NCBI RefSeq assembly: GCF_002127585.1 | Contig: NZ_NEGZ01000008.1 | Span: forward strand, 70,841 to 134,840 | Origin: Janthinobacterium sp. GW458P | Lineage (GTDB): Bacteria; Pseudomonadota; Gammaproteobacteria; Burkholderiales; Burkholderiaceae_D | DNA: 64,000 nt | Reading direction: 5' to 3' | Shown: piece by piece, positions 41,895-52,857 of the stretch | Position numbering within the stretch: position 1 is the first letter of the stretch | Layout of the letters: each line of letters opens with the position of its first letter | Program-made: the position numbers and the translations under genes | Notes under the pieces: generated by a model | What the model saw: only the letters and a program-made list of their open reading frames with translations | Databases searched by the model: none | Told to the model about the DNA's origin: nothing

Positions 41895-42533
41895 TTATTT
41901 GGGGCACATGCCTATCATCGTTTCGCCCTGCTTGCCGGCGCGCGTGGTCACGCACAAGGTGCCCAGCGCGCTGGTGATTTTATACGTGCGGCTGCCCCTG
42001 GCCTCATTCGCGCCCACTTCCTCGATTTTCGATGCCTCGTACCATTTCGGCGGCACGGCCGCGTAGGCTTCGGCAAAGCCTTGCTGCATGCGCTTGAAGG
42101 CCGTGTCGTCGGGTTTTTGTTCTCCCCGCTGCGGGAATTCCTTGCGTAAATCCTTGTCGATCTTGCCCACGTCGCGTTTGGCTTGCGCCAGGATATCGGC
42201 CGCGCTCGGCGGCGTGACGAGCGTGATCGCTTCCGGCGTTGCCGGTGCCGGCGCCGGCTCGACGGCAGGTGGGGGCAAGGGACGGCTGACGGGTGCCAGG
42301 ATGGGCAAACCCGGCAGGCGTGCGGCGGCTGGTTTGGCGCTGGGCAAGGCTACGGGCCTGGGCGGCGCAGGAGCCGTGTAGCGCAGCCAGGCGATGGCCG
42401 GGCCCTGCGGCAGGTGCTCGTCCGCGACAGGGCGGGGCCGCGACTGCAGCACGACATGGGCCAGCCCCGCGTGCAGCAGGACGATCAGCAGCAGGCCGGG
42501 AGCGCGGCGGGGCAGGGTGGGCAGCGAAGTCAT
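41895..42533 (-). CDS. TonB-like proline-rich membrane protein
   Basis: 212 aa. One N-terminal helix (about 11-31, GLLLIVLLHAGLAHVVL), a long proline/alanine-rich spacer (about 33-105) and a C-terminal globular domain with two cysteines (LGTLCVTTRAG, MIGMCPK). The layout is like TonB or energy-transduction-like spanning proteins, but the C-terminal domain does not show a convincing TonB beta fold and no exbB/exbD lies nearby. It may span the periplasm in another role. It shares with the next gene a promoter region containing a large inverted repeat. Confidence 0.7.
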   Translation of the reverse strand: MTSLPTLPRRAPGLLLIVLLHAGLAHVVLQSRPRPVADEHLPQGPAIAWLRYTAPAPPRPVALPSAKPAAARLPGLPILAPVSRPLPPPAVEPAPAPATPEAITLVTPPSAADILAQAKRDVGKIDKDLRKEFPQRGEQKPDDTAFKRMQQGFAEAYAAVPPKWYEASKIEEVGANEARGSRTYKITSALGTLCVTTRAGKQGETMIGMCPK

Positions 42534-42567
42534 GGCGGACGTGGTGGTTCAGGTACGCCAATGTATC

Positions 42568-42599
42568 TGAGACATTTGATAATTATCTAAAATGTCACA
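42568..42599. promoter_or_regulatory. 32-bp inverted repeat in a divergent promoter
   Basis: Arms TGAGACATTT and AAATGTCACA (9 of 10 symmetric) around a 12-nt centre that itself contains the palindrome GATAATTATC. Located between the TonB-like gene and a small helical-protein gene, it is a likely operator for an unknown regulator. Confidence 0.6.
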
Positions 42600-42707
42600 A
42601 GCGCTTACAAAAAAAGTGCCACATGGAAATTTCGACGCCATGGCCGCCGGCGGGGAACCCTGGGCCGGCCTGGCGATCCAACTCCACTCACCATGGGAGG
42701 ACACATC

Positions 42708-43034
42708 ATGATGCAGGCAAAGGAAGTGGCACGGCGCTTTGGCGCCATCGAACACGCGATCGGCCAGGCGGCCCGGCTGTGCGGCAAGCAGCAGGGCATG
42801 CCGATGGACTTGAAGGATTGCATCAACCAGCTGGACCAGCAAAAGAGCGCCGTGCGGCAAGCCATCGACACGCAGGATGATGTGCGCATCCGCCAGGCCG
42901 TCGACCAGATGGAATCGCTGGGCGACCGCGCCAAGCGGGCGTGCGGCACGGCGTCCAGCCTGACGCCGGAAATGAAGAGTGCCGTGCAGAAAGTCCACGA
43001 TGAACTGTCGGACCTGAAGCATCAGCTCCATTAG
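42708..43034 (+). CDS. Small helical protein of unknown function
   Basis: 108 aa beginning MMQAKEVARRFGAIEHAIGQ, with GGGAGGACACATC before ATG 42708. Predicted as three or four amphipathic helices (LKDCINQLDQQKSAVRQAID, DVRIRQAVDQMESLGDRAKR, EMKSAVQKVHDELSDLKHQL) with three cysteines. No signal or membrane part. I recall similar short proteins in Burkholderiales but without a known role. It is divergent from the TonB-like gene across a 32-bp inverted repeat, and convergent with the LytR-type regulator. Confidence 0.72.
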   Translation: MMQAKEVARRFGAIEHAIGQAARLCGKQQGMPMDLKDCINQLDQQKSAVRQAIDTQDDVRIRQAVDQMESLGDRAKRACGTASSLTPEMKSAVQKVHDELSDLKHQLH

Positions 43035-43053
43035 AACCTGGCTCTTGCGCGCC

Positions 43054-43896
43054 TTACATCTGCCGGAACAGATGGGCATATAAGGGACTGACGCGCAGCT
43101 GCGCCGGATGCTGGCGCAGGGTCAGCGACAGCTTGCCCGCCTCGTCGCGCACGGCCGTGGCGATGGCGCTGGCGTTGACGATGGTGCCCCGGTGGATTTG
43201 CCAGAATTGTTGCGGGTCCAGCTGGGGCAGCAGCTCCTTCAGGCTCGTGCGTATCAGCGCTTCGCTGTCCTGGCACACGACGTTGATGTATTTGTCCAGC
43301 GCCTCGAAGTACACGACGTCGGCCAGGGCGATCATGCGCACGCTGTTGCCGACGGCTGCCCGTATCATCTGCAGGCGCGGCGCGGGCGGCAGCATGGCTT
43401 GCAGCTGGCTCAGCAGGCGGGCCATGTTGTCGTCGCTGGCGGACGCGGTGACGGCTGCCGTCACGGGCGCCGCCGTGGCCGCCGCAGCGTTGCCGCTGCC
43501 GCTGACGCGCAGGCGCTGCCGCAAGCGTTCCACCGTCTTGCCCAGGCGCGCATCGTTGACGGGTTTTAAGACGTAATCGGCGGCCGCGTGCTCGAAGGCG
43601 GCCAGCGCGTACTCGTCGTAGGCGGTGACAAACACGATGCAGGGGAAGGGCGTGCCGTCCGGCCACTGCTCGGCCAGTTCCTCGGCCGCTTCCAGGCCTG
43701 TCTTGCCAGGCATCTTGATGTCAAGAAACAGAATGTCGGGCAGCAGTGCCAGGCCCTGGTGCACGGCGTCCACGCCGTTGGGGCAGGTGGCGACGATGTC
43801 GAGTTCCGGCCACAGCCGCTGCAAGGCGTGCGCGAGGGCGGCGGCGAGTATGGGTTCGTCTTCGGCGATCAGGGCGCGCGGGGTGGGGCTGGTCAT
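43054..43896 (-). CDS. LytTR-type response regulator (LytR/AlgR family)
   Basis: 280 aa. Receiver domain 1-130 with phospho-acceptor D59 in ILFLDIKMPGKTG, acidic pair ED at 12-13 and switch Lys in LKPVND (about 113). A linker (Ala-rich, about 140-165) precedes the LytTR DNA-binding domain (about 175-275, IALADVVYFEALDKYINVV, QIHRGTIVNASAI). LytTR regulators bind direct repeats and often control cell-wall, pilus or exopolysaccharide genes. The ATG overlaps the kinase gene by 4 nt (ATGA), so it is coexpressed with its cognate kinase. Confidence 0.94.
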   Translation of the reverse strand: MTSPTPRALIAEDEPILAAALAHALQRLWPELDIVATCPNGVDAVHQGLALLPDILFLDIKMPGKTGLEAAEELAEQWPDGTPFPCIVFVTAYDEYALAAFEHAAADYVLKPVNDARLGKTVERLRQRLRVSGSGNAAAATAAPVTAAVTASASDDNMARLLSQLQAMLPPAPRLQMIRAAVGNSVRMIALADVVYFEALDKYINVVCQDSEALIRTSLKELLPQLDPQQFWQIHRGTIVNASAIATAVRDEAGKLSLTLRQHPAQLRVSPLYAHLFRQM

Positions 43897-45011
43897 GGCG
43901 TGGGGCTCGCGGTGGTGGAGTGAATCGGTAATTGAAGGCGGGCGACGACGCCTGCCGGCGTGTTGGCGGCCAGCACCAGGCTGGCGGCATTGCCGTGCAT
44001 GGCGTGCAGGCGTTCGCGGATGTTCGCCACGCCCAGCTGCGTGCCCTTGCTCTGGCCCGGATGGCCGAGGCCCAGTCCATCGTCGGCAACCGTCAGGATC
44101 AGCATGCCGCCGTCCGTGGACGCCTGCACGTGGACGTGGCCGCCTTCGATCTTCGGTTCCAGGCCGTGCTGGATGGCGTTTTCCACCAGCGGCTGCAGCA
44201 GCATGGGTGGCACCTTGATATCGCGCAAGGCCTCGGGCAAGTCCAGCGCGTAGCCCAGGCGCGCGCCCATGCGTATCGACATCAGGCCCAGATAGGCTTG
44301 CATCAGGGAAAACTCCTGCTCCAGGGTAGTGGATTCCGCCCGCGAGGAAGAGAGGGTGGCGCGCAGGTACTGGATCAATTGATCGAGCAGCTGCTGGGCG
44401 CGCTGCGGATCAAGGCTGATCAGCCCCTGCAGGTTGGCCAGGGTGTTGAACAGCATGTGCGGTTCGATCTGCGCCTGCAGCAATTGCAGCTGCGCCTGCA
44501 TGGCCTGGCGCGCCACGGATTCGGCGCGGGCCTTTTCCTGGGCCGCCGTCATTTGCAGGCGGGCAATCTTTTCGCGGCTGGAGAAAAACAGCACGGCGCC
44601 GCCCGTGGCCAGCAGGGTGAAGACGAGCGTGCCCATCATTTGCGTAGGCAGCATGTTCTCGATGCCGCCCACGTCCACGCCCGTCAGCCAGCTGAACAGG
44701 GCCAGGCCCAGCATTTGCGCCGCTGGCACGGAAATCAGGATGATGAGCATGAAAGGCAGGAATCTCGGGCGCTGGTCTGCGCCCCACAGGGTCAGGCGCA
44801 GGCCGTCGATCAGCAGGAAGGCGATCGTGCCGATGCACATCGAGGCGACGAGGTTTTGTCCGAAATGGCTGCCCGGATTGAGGATGAAGGTAATGACCAG
44901 CGCACAGATCACGTTCAGCACCAGCGCATAACGCACATCGTGCAGCATGCGGTAGTAGGGCGAGCGGCGCTTGGCAGCTGGCGCGTCGGCGGAGGGGGCG
45001 TCGGGTTTCAT
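43893..45011 (-). CDS. LytS/YpdA-type sensor histidine kinase
   Basis: 372 aa. Four or five membrane helices form the N-terminal half (about 28-170), followed by a coiled segment and the His_kinase domain with LQAQIEPHMLFNTLANLQGL (phospho-His within IEPHMLFNTL), then an HATPase domain (PMLLQPLVENAIQHGLEP N-box, VADDGLGLG G-box). No dedicated extracytoplasmic domain is visible, so sensing is within or near the membrane. First gene of the pair with the LytTR regulator. ATG 45011; earlier codons in frame lack a ribosome site. Confidence 0.93.
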   Translation of the reverse strand: MKPDAPSADAPAAKRRSPYYRMLHDVRYALVLNVICALVITFILNPGSHFGQNLVASMCIGTIAFLLIDGLRLTLWGADQRPRFLPFMLIILISVPAAQMLGLALFSWLTGVDVGGIENMLPTQMMGTLVFTLLATGGAVLFFSSREKIARLQMTAAQEKARAESVARQAMQAQLQLLQAQIEPHMLFNTLANLQGLISLDPQRAQQLLDQLIQYLRATLSSSRAESTTLEQEFSLMQAYLGLMSIRMGARLGYALDLPEALRDIKVPPMLLQPLVENAIQHGLEPKIEGGHVHVQASTDGGMLILTVADDGLGLGHPGQSKGTQLGVANIRERLHAMHGNAASLVLAANTPAGVVARLQLPIHSTTASPTP

Positions 45012-45165
45012 ATAGTTGTCTACTGGTAACGATTGGGCATTGTGTGCCAGCGCGGGCCAGGGCGCAACAGGACTGCGATGAAACGGCGCTGGCAAGCCGC
45101 CATTCGCCGCGGCGCGTCGCCAAACGGGGCCGCTTTACTTTTCAGGATGGGCACGGGATAGTATG

Positions 45166-45180
45166 GCAAGACAGTCTTGC
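45166..45180. promoter_or_regulatory. Perfect 15-nt palindrome before ugpQ
   Basis: GCAAGAC-A-GTCTTGC, 7-bp arms with a single central base, 29 bp before the ugpQ ATG. Possible operator; no regulator is known. Confidence 0.4.
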
Positions 45181-45208
45181 ATCCATATAGTTGCTATAAA
45201 GGAATATC

Positions 45209-45949
45209 ATGTGGCCTTACCCACGCACCCTGGCGCACCGCGGCGGCGGCACCCTGGCGCCTGAAAACACCCTGGCCGCCCTGCGCTGCGGCCTCGCCTA
45301 CGGCTACCGCGCCGTGGAATTCGACGTCATGCTGGCGTCCGACGGCGTGCCCGTCGTCGTGCACGACCCCGAACTGGGCCGCACGGTGGCCGGCAGCGGC
45401 CAGGTCAGCGACTATACGGCTGCGCAGCTGGGGGCCATGGAGGCGGGCGCCTGGTTCGGCCCGCAATTCGCGGGCGAGGGCGTACCCACGTTCGAGGCCG
45501 TGGTGGACTATTGCAAGGCGCAGCGCATCTGGATGAATATCGAGATCAAGCCGGCGCCGGGCTTCGACGTAGCCACGGGCGAGGCGGTGGCGCGCGCTAC
45601 GCGCGATTATTTCGCAAAAGAAATTGCTGCTGGAGAATTATTGCCGCTGCTGTCGTCGTTCAGCATCGCCGCGCTGGAAGCGGCGCGCCAGGCGGCGCCG
45701 GAACTGGCGCGCGGCTGGCTGGTCGAACAGATACCGGACGACTGGGCGAACACGGCGAAACAGCTGGAGGTGGTGGCGCTCCATTGCGACCACCAGCAGC
45801 TGACGCGCGCGCTGGCGCTGGAAGTCAAGAAAGCGGGATTGGGACTGTTTTGCTACACCGTCAACACGCCCGAACGGGCCAGCGAGCTGCTGGCCTGGGG
45901 CGTGGACGGTTTCTGCACGGACCGGATCGACCTGATCAAGCCGTCCTGA
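45209..45949 (+). CDS. ugpQ: Glycerophosphodiester phosphodiesterase
   Basis: 246-aa cytoplasmic GDPD that hydrolyses glycerophosphodiesters to glycerol 3-phosphate and an alcohol. AHRGGGTLAPENT (about 9-21) supplies the first catalytic His and the Glu; EFDVMLASDGVPVVVHDP (about 37-54) supplies the metal Glu/Asp and the second His; a later EIKP follows. No signal peptide, so the cytoplasmic UgpQ form rather than periplasmic GlpQ. ATG 45209 has AAAGGA eight bases upstream. The ugp transporter genes are not adjacent. Convergent with znuD, only 3 bp apart. Confidence 0.94.
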   Translation: MWPYPRTLAHRGGGTLAPENTLAALRCGLAYGYRAVEFDVMLASDGVPVVVHDPELGRTVAGSGQVSDYTAAQLGAMEAGAWFGPQFAGEGVPTFEAVVDYCKAQRIWMNIEIKPAPGFDVATGEAVARATRDYFAKEIAAGELLPLLSSFSIAALEAARQAAPELARGWLVEQIPDDWANTAKQLEVVALHCDHQQLTRALALEVKKAGLGLFCYTVNTPERASELLAWGVDGFCTDRIDLIKPS

Positions 45950-45952
45950 GGA

Positions 45953-48016
45953 TTAAAACGTGACGCGCATTCCCACAGTCAAGTTGCGCCCCGTCAAAGG
46001 CGCCGCATTCTTGATGAACGAGGTGTGGCTGTACGCCAGTTCATTCGTCAGGTTGTTCGCCTTGATGTAGAACTGGGCCGGCGTCGTGCCGATGCGCGTG
46101 TCGTAGTTGGCGGACAGGTTGAGCATGTTGTAGCCCGGGGTCGCCGTCTCAAACGCGGCCACCTTGTCTTGCTTGCCCACGCGGTAGAACTCGGCCACGC
46201 CGCTCCATGCCTGCCAGTTGGCGTCGACCTTCACGCCGAAGCGCTGGGCCGGGATGCGCGGCAGGTTGTTATTGTTAGCTGCGCCACCGTCGGCCAGCTT
46301 GGCCCGCACGTAGTCGCCGAACACGCTGGCGCCGAACATGGGGTTCAATTGCTGGCGGATCTGTCCTTCCACGCCAGTAAACGTGGCGTCGCGCTGGGCA
46401 TACTGGATCAGCTGGAAGCCTTCGTGGCTGTCCAGGGTGGAGCCGAAGATGTAGTTGTCGACCTTGTTGCGGTAGGCGCTGGCCGAGAAGGTCGTGGCGC
46501 CCGCATATTTGCGCAAGGTCAAGTCGATATTGTTCGACGTTTCCTTGCCCAGGTTTTGATTGCCCAGTTCATATGTGGCCGTGGCCATGTGCACGCCGTG
46601 CGCATACAGTTCCTCGGCGCTGGGCAGGCGGTGCGTGCGGGAGATGGTCGAACCGAGCGAATATTGCGGTGCGAACTTCCACACGGCGCCCAAGGAAATC
46701 GAGGTGCCTTTGGCGCTGCGGTCTTGCAGGGTGGCGCTGTCCACCGCGATGTCTTGCCACTCGTGGCGCAAGCCCGCCTCGAAGCGCCATTGGTCCAGCT
46801 TGTATTCTTCCACCAGGAAAGCCGCGTGTTTTTTGGTCACCGTCGGCGCCACGTAGGCTTCCTCGCCCAGGGCGGAGAAATCGCGCTTCGATGTTTGCAG
46901 GCCGACCACGCCGCGCCAGCCGAAGACGGGATGGTGTTCCATTTCCAGGCGCGCATCGTGACCCTTGTTCTTGAACGTGGTGGCGATTTCCGTGCCTTCG
47001 ATTTCATCGTGCTTGTAATCGGTGAACGAAGCGCGCAGGCGCAGCCTGGCGAAACCGGGCACGGGGTCGCGCAATTCGCCGCGCACGTCCCAGCGCTCGC
47101 TCTTCAGCTTCACGTAGGGCACGCTGCCATGCTCGTGGTCATGCTCGTCTTCGTCGCCATGGTCGTGGCCGTCGTGGCCGCCGCAATGCAGGTGCGTGCC
47201 GTGCGGGTGGCAGCTTTCGAATTCGTGGTTGTGGCCAGGCAAGCCGTATTCCGCGTGCTGGCTGGTGAAGGCCAGGCCCAGGAAGCCGCGCTGACCCACC
47301 CACGACACGCCCACGCTGCCCGTGTCCGTCTTGTTGTAGCTGCCGGCTACTTTGGAGCCGCCTTCCCAGCCGCTGCCGACCTTGTATTCCTTCGCATCGC
47401 GCTTGACGCCTTCCGCGTGGAAAGCGATGTTGCCGGAGCCGCCGGTCACTTCAAAAGCGCCCGCCTTTTCGCGCGCGTTTGAGTTGGCGCGTACTTCCGC
47501 GCTGCCTTCGAAGCCCTTGGCCGGCACGCGCGTGGGGATTTTCTTGTCGATCACGTTGACGACGCCGCCGACGGCGCCGCCGCCGTAGGCCAGCGCGGAC
47601 GGGCCGCGCAGCACTTCAATCTGTTCCGACAGCATCGGTTCGGCCGCCACGGCATGGTCGGGGCTGATGGTCGAGGCATCCTGCACTTCGGCGCCATCGG
47701 ACAGGATTTTGACGCGCGGGCCATCCATGCCGCGGATGATGGGACGGCTGGCGCCGGCGCCGAAATGGCTGGACGTGATGCCGGGCTGGCCGGCCAGGGT
47801 TTCGCCCAGGGTCGCTGACCTTGCCAGCACCAGTGCCTCGCCTTCCAGTACGGTGACGGGCGTGCTCATGTCGTCGCTGCCCAGGGCCAGGGCGCTGGCC
47901 GAAACGGTGACGGCGGGCAAGGTGGCTGCCTGTTGCGCCAGGGCACTGGCGGGCGCGGCAAAGGCCAGCATGATGGCCAGCGCGAGGGGAGTGGGTTGGT
48001 GAGGACGGACGGACAT
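45953..48016 (-). CDS. znuD: TonB-dependent zinc receptor ZnuD
   Basis: 687-aa outer-membrane TonB-dependent receptor. Signal peptide about 1-27, plug domain about 45-160 (RPIIRGMDGPRVKILSDGAEVQDASTISPDHAV is diagnostic of ZnuD), then a 22-strand barrel ending in MRVTF. A His/Asp-rich external loop at about 261-297 holds twelve histidines and two cysteines, as in known ZnuD proteins that capture zinc. ATG 48016 has AGGA nine bases upstream. It diverges from zur, and the shared region holds a Zur/Fur-type operator, so zinc repression is expected. Confidence 0.93.
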   Translation of the reverse strand: MSVRPHQPTPLALAIMLAFAAPASALAQQAATLPAVTVSASALALGSDDMSTPVTVLEGEALVLARSATLGETLAGQPGITSSHFGAGASRPIIRGMDGPRVKILSDGAEVQDASTISPDHAVAAEPMLSEQIEVLRGPSALAYGGGAVGGVVNVIDKKIPTRVPAKGFEGSAEVRANSNAREKAGAFEVTGGSGNIAFHAEGVKRDAKEYKVGSGWEGGSKVAGSYNKTDTGSVGVSWVGQRGFLGLAFTSQHAEYGLPGHNHEFESCHPHGTHLHCGGHDGHDHGDEDEHDHEHGSVPYVKLKSERWDVRGELRDPVPGFARLRLRASFTDYKHDEIEGTEIATTFKNKGHDARLEMEHHPVFGWRGVVGLQTSKRDFSALGEEAYVAPTVTKKHAAFLVEEYKLDQWRFEAGLRHEWQDIAVDSATLQDRSAKGTSISLGAVWKFAPQYSLGSTISRTHRLPSAEELYAHGVHMATATYELGNQNLGKETSNNIDLTLRKYAGATTFSASAYRNKVDNYIFGSTLDSHEGFQLIQYAQRDATFTGVEGQIRQQLNPMFGASVFGDYVRAKLADGGAANNNNLPRIPAQRFGVKVDANWQAWSGVAEFYRVGKQDKVAAFETATPGYNMLNLSANYDTRIGTTPAQFYIKANNLTNELAYSHTSFIKNAAPLTGRNLTVGMRVTF

Positions 48017-48093
48017 GGGCAAGAATTCCTTATTCGCTATCGGTGGTGGCGGGTTGGGGCAGGCCATTGCCGTATGGGTTGGCTGCCAGAAGA

Positions 48094-48115
48094 TGATAAT
48101 GATAACCCATTATCA
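48094..48115. promoter_or_regulatory. Zur/Fur-type operator between znuD and zur
   Basis: Perfect inverted repeat TGATAATG-N6-CATTATCA, very close to the Fur-family box. It is placed 78 bp before znuD and 59 bp before zur, so it can control both directions. Given the gene content, Zur is the likely ligand, though the sequence alone does not exclude Fur. Confidence 0.78.
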
Positions 48116-48174
48116 TTACTGTGTGACAGTTTTTCCGGGCGGTAGATGCAGGCGGATGGTGTATTCTGTCGGCT

Positions 48175-48621
48175 ATGGAACGCACAACACGTCAAAAAAC
48201 CGCCATTCAAGCCGCCATCGAGTCGGCCCAGCGCCCCCTGTCGGCGCAGGAAATCCTCGAACAGGCCAGCTTGCAGGTGACGCAGCTGGGCATCGCCACC
48301 GTTTACCGCAACTTGAAGTCCCTGGTGCTGGAAGAAAAAGTGCACGTGGTGACCTTGCCGGGCGAAAACCCGCGCTATGAGTCGAACACGGCCGCCAATC
48401 ATCACCACCACCATTTCCAGTGCACCACGTGCCAGCGCGTGTTCGACGTGCATGACTGCCCGGGCGACTTGAAGCGCATGGCGCCGCAAGGCTTTGTCGT
48501 CGAGCGCCACGAGCTGACCCTGTACGGCCGCTGCGCCGACTGCAATGCGACCGCTGGCGCCACGGCGCCCGCGGCCGTAGCCACACCGCAGGCCTGCGCC
48601 AGCCACCACGACCCGGCCTGA
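48175..48621 (+). CDS. zur: Fur-family zinc uptake regulator Zur
   Basis: 148 aa with an N-terminal winged helix ([32 protein letters not shown]) and a metal-binding domain containing [11 protein letters not shown] and YGRCADC, the two CxxC pairs of the structural zinc site. The His-rich run and the position beside znuD favour Zur over Fur or PerR. It should repress znuD and itself when zinc is plentiful. A 25-residue Ala/Thr tail with terminal HH extends the C-terminus. ATG 48175 lacks an obvious strong ribosome site. Confidence 0.88.
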   Translation: MERTTRQKTAIQAAIESAQRPLSAQEILEQASLQVTQLGIATVYRNLKSLVLEEKVHVVTLPGENPRYESNTAANHHHHHFQCTTCQRVFDVHDCPGDLKRMAPQGFVVERHELTLYGRCADCNATAGATAPAAVATPQACASHHDPA

Positions 48622-48695
48622 ACGGGCAGGCTGTCGATGTTGGCACGGGCGCAACAATGCCCTGGCTACCCGTCATTGCCGCACCCCATATCACG

Positions 48696-48701
48696 TATAA
48701 T
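48696..48701 (+). promoter_or_regulatory. -10 element of the alaS promoter
   Basis: Perfect TATAAT 40 bp before the alaS ATG. No well spaced -35 is evident; the nearest TTGCCG gives only a 14-bp spacer. Confidence 0.5.
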
Positions 48702-48740
48702 CTTCCCTTTAAAGCTGCCGCCACTTTTTGCCAAAAAAAC

Positions 48741-51353
<2,613 letters not shown>

Positions 51354-51401
51354 GGCGTAAGCTTGCAGGCATGCGGGTTCTTCACCCCACTGCCTCGTGA
51401 A

Positions 51402-51440
51402 AACGGCCCGCAGACGGTGTTTGCGGGCCGTTATTTCTTT
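51402..51440 (+). terminator. Terminator of alaS
   Basis: 11-bp stem AACGGCCCGCA / TGCGGGCCGTT with a 9-nt loop and a T-rich tail (TTATTTCTTTT), 49 bp after the stop codon. Confidence 0.82.
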
Positions 51441-51555
51441 TGGAATCCCGTTGTGACCCCACAACAGCCGATGAACTATTTTGGTGCAGCGCGTCAATGC
51501 CCCTGATTTAGAGTAGTATGTCGAAAATCAGTACAACAAAAATGGTGGGATATTG

Positions 51556-51816
51556 ATGATGAGCGACACACTACTTGATACCGAGATTATGGAATTTCAC
51601 AAAGAACTCGACGCGCGCGGCTTGAATTGCCCCTTGCCGATTCTGAAGGCGAAAAAGGCTTTGTCAGAGCTGCAGAGCGGGGAAGTGCTGCGCATCATGG
51701 CAACCGATCCCGGTTCCGTGCGCGACTTCCAGGCTTTCGCCAAGCAAACGGGCAATGCCCTGCTGTCGCATGTGCAGACGGGCACCGAATTCGTCTTCCT
51801 GATGCAACGCAAATAA
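51556..51816 (+). CDS. TusA-family sulfurtransferase
   Basis: About 86 aa. The core is HKELDARGLNCPLPILKAKKALSELQSGE, where the Cys of CPLP is the persulfide-carrying residue, and the ending GTEFVFLMQRK fits TusA/SirA/YedF proteins. True TusA relays sulfur for tRNA 2-thiouridine; other members act in sulfur oxidation or unknown relays. The exact member cannot be decided from the sequence. ATG 51556 or 51559 is the likely start. It stands alone between alaS and etfB, with its own upstream -10-like TAGTAT. Confidence 0.85.
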   Translation: MMSDTLLDTEIMEFHKELDARGLNCPLPILKAKKALSELQSGEVLRIMATDPGSVRDFQAFAKQTGNALLSHVQTGTEFVFLMQRK

Positions 51817-51963
51817 TTGTGCCGGCCGGGGCCGCCGCGGCGCGGCCTGGCTTTCTCCTCGCAGGGCCATTTCTGCCCCCTTTTGCTGCCCTGCAGCGTA
51901 GCGGGCGACTCCCCGAAATCCTCAAAGCTGGACAGTTTAGATGGATTGCTCTAACAAAAAATC

Positions 51964-52011
51964 GCACGATCGTGCTTAAATTCGGTTCGGGATTCAAATT
52001 TCTCTTATAAT
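51964..52011 (+). promoter_or_regulatory. etfBA promoter with 12-bp palindrome
   Basis: Perfect palindrome GCACGATCGTGC (51964-51975) followed by a perfect -10 TATAAT (52006-52011), 57 bp before etfB. The palindrome covers the area just upstream of the expected -35, and its ACGATCGT core resembles TetR-type operators of fatty-acid regulators; the actual regulator is unverified. No gene is seen in 51817-52067. Confidence 0.6.
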
Positions 52012-52067
52012 CGAACGCACAATCAGCACTTGATCCGTCATTTTTATAATTTCCCAAAGGCATAGCT

Positions 52068-52817
52068 ATGAAAGTCTTGGTACCCGTCAAACGCGTGGTC
52101 GACTATAACGTCAAAGTCCGCGTCAAGAGTGACGGCACTGGCGTCGATACCGCCAACGTCAAAATGTCGATGAACCCTTTCGATGAAATCGCGCTGGAAG
52201 AGGCGATGCGCCTGAAGGAAGCCGGCAAGGTCACCGAAGTGGTCGCCATCTCCTGCGGCGTGACGCAGTGCCAGGAAACCCTGCGCACGGCCATGGCCAT
52301 CGGCGCCGACCGCGGCATCCTGGTGGAAACGACGACTGAACTGGAACCGCTGGCCGTGGCCAAGCTGGTCAAATCCCTGGCCGAGAAAGAACAGCCGCAA
52401 CTGATCATCCTGGGCAAGCAGGCGATCGACGACGACAGCAACCAGACCGGCCAGATGCTCGCTGCCCTGCTGGGTTGGCCGCAAGCCACGTTCGCTTCGA
52501 AAGTCGTGCTGGAAGACGGCAAAGTCACCGTCACCCGCGAAGTCGATGGCGGCCTGGAAACCCTGGCATTGACCTTGCCAGCGATCATCACCACCGACCT
52601 GCGTTTGAACGAGCCACGCTATGTGACCCTGCCGAACATCATGAAGGCAAAGAAAAAGCCGCTCGAGACCGTCAAGCCGGAAGACCTGGGCGTCGACGTC
52701 GCGCCACGCCTGAAGACCCTGAAAGTCGTCGAGCCAGCCAAGCGCTCGGCCGGCATCAAGGTGCCGGACGTCGCCACCCTGGTCGCCAAGCTGCGTACCG
52801 AAGCCAAAGTCATCTAA
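52068..52817 (+). CDS. etfB: Electron transfer flavoprotein beta subunit
   Basis: 249-aa EtfB, which with EtfA carries electrons from acyl-CoA and other dehydrogenases to ETF:ubiquinone oxidoreductase. It starts [20 protein letters not shown], has the AMP/nucleotide-binding part in the first 190 residues and the conserved ETF-beta signature around [38 protein letters not shown]. Length is standard. It is followed after 40 bp by etfA; the promoter with a palindrome lies just upstream. Confidence 0.96.
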   Translation: MKVLVPVKRVVDYNVKVRVKSDGTGVDTANVKMSMNPFDEIALEEAMRLKEAGKVTEVVAISCGVTQCQETLRTAMAIGADRGILVETTTELEPLAVAKLVKSLAEKEQPQLIILGKQAIDDDSNQTGQMLAALLGWPQATFASKVVLEDGKVTVTREVDGGLETLALTLPAIITTDLRLNEPRYVTLPNIMKAKKKPLETVKPEDLGVDVAPRLKTLKVVEPAKRSAGIKVPDVATLVAKLRTEAKVI

Positions 52818-52857
52818 GCGGCTTTGCCGTCACTCCAGAACAATTACAGGACATATC

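Noticed and set aside
48403..48420. HHHHHF in Zur as a cloning tag
   Set aside because: The five histidines precede the native CxxC zinc site at the expected place in Fur-family proteins; it is natural.
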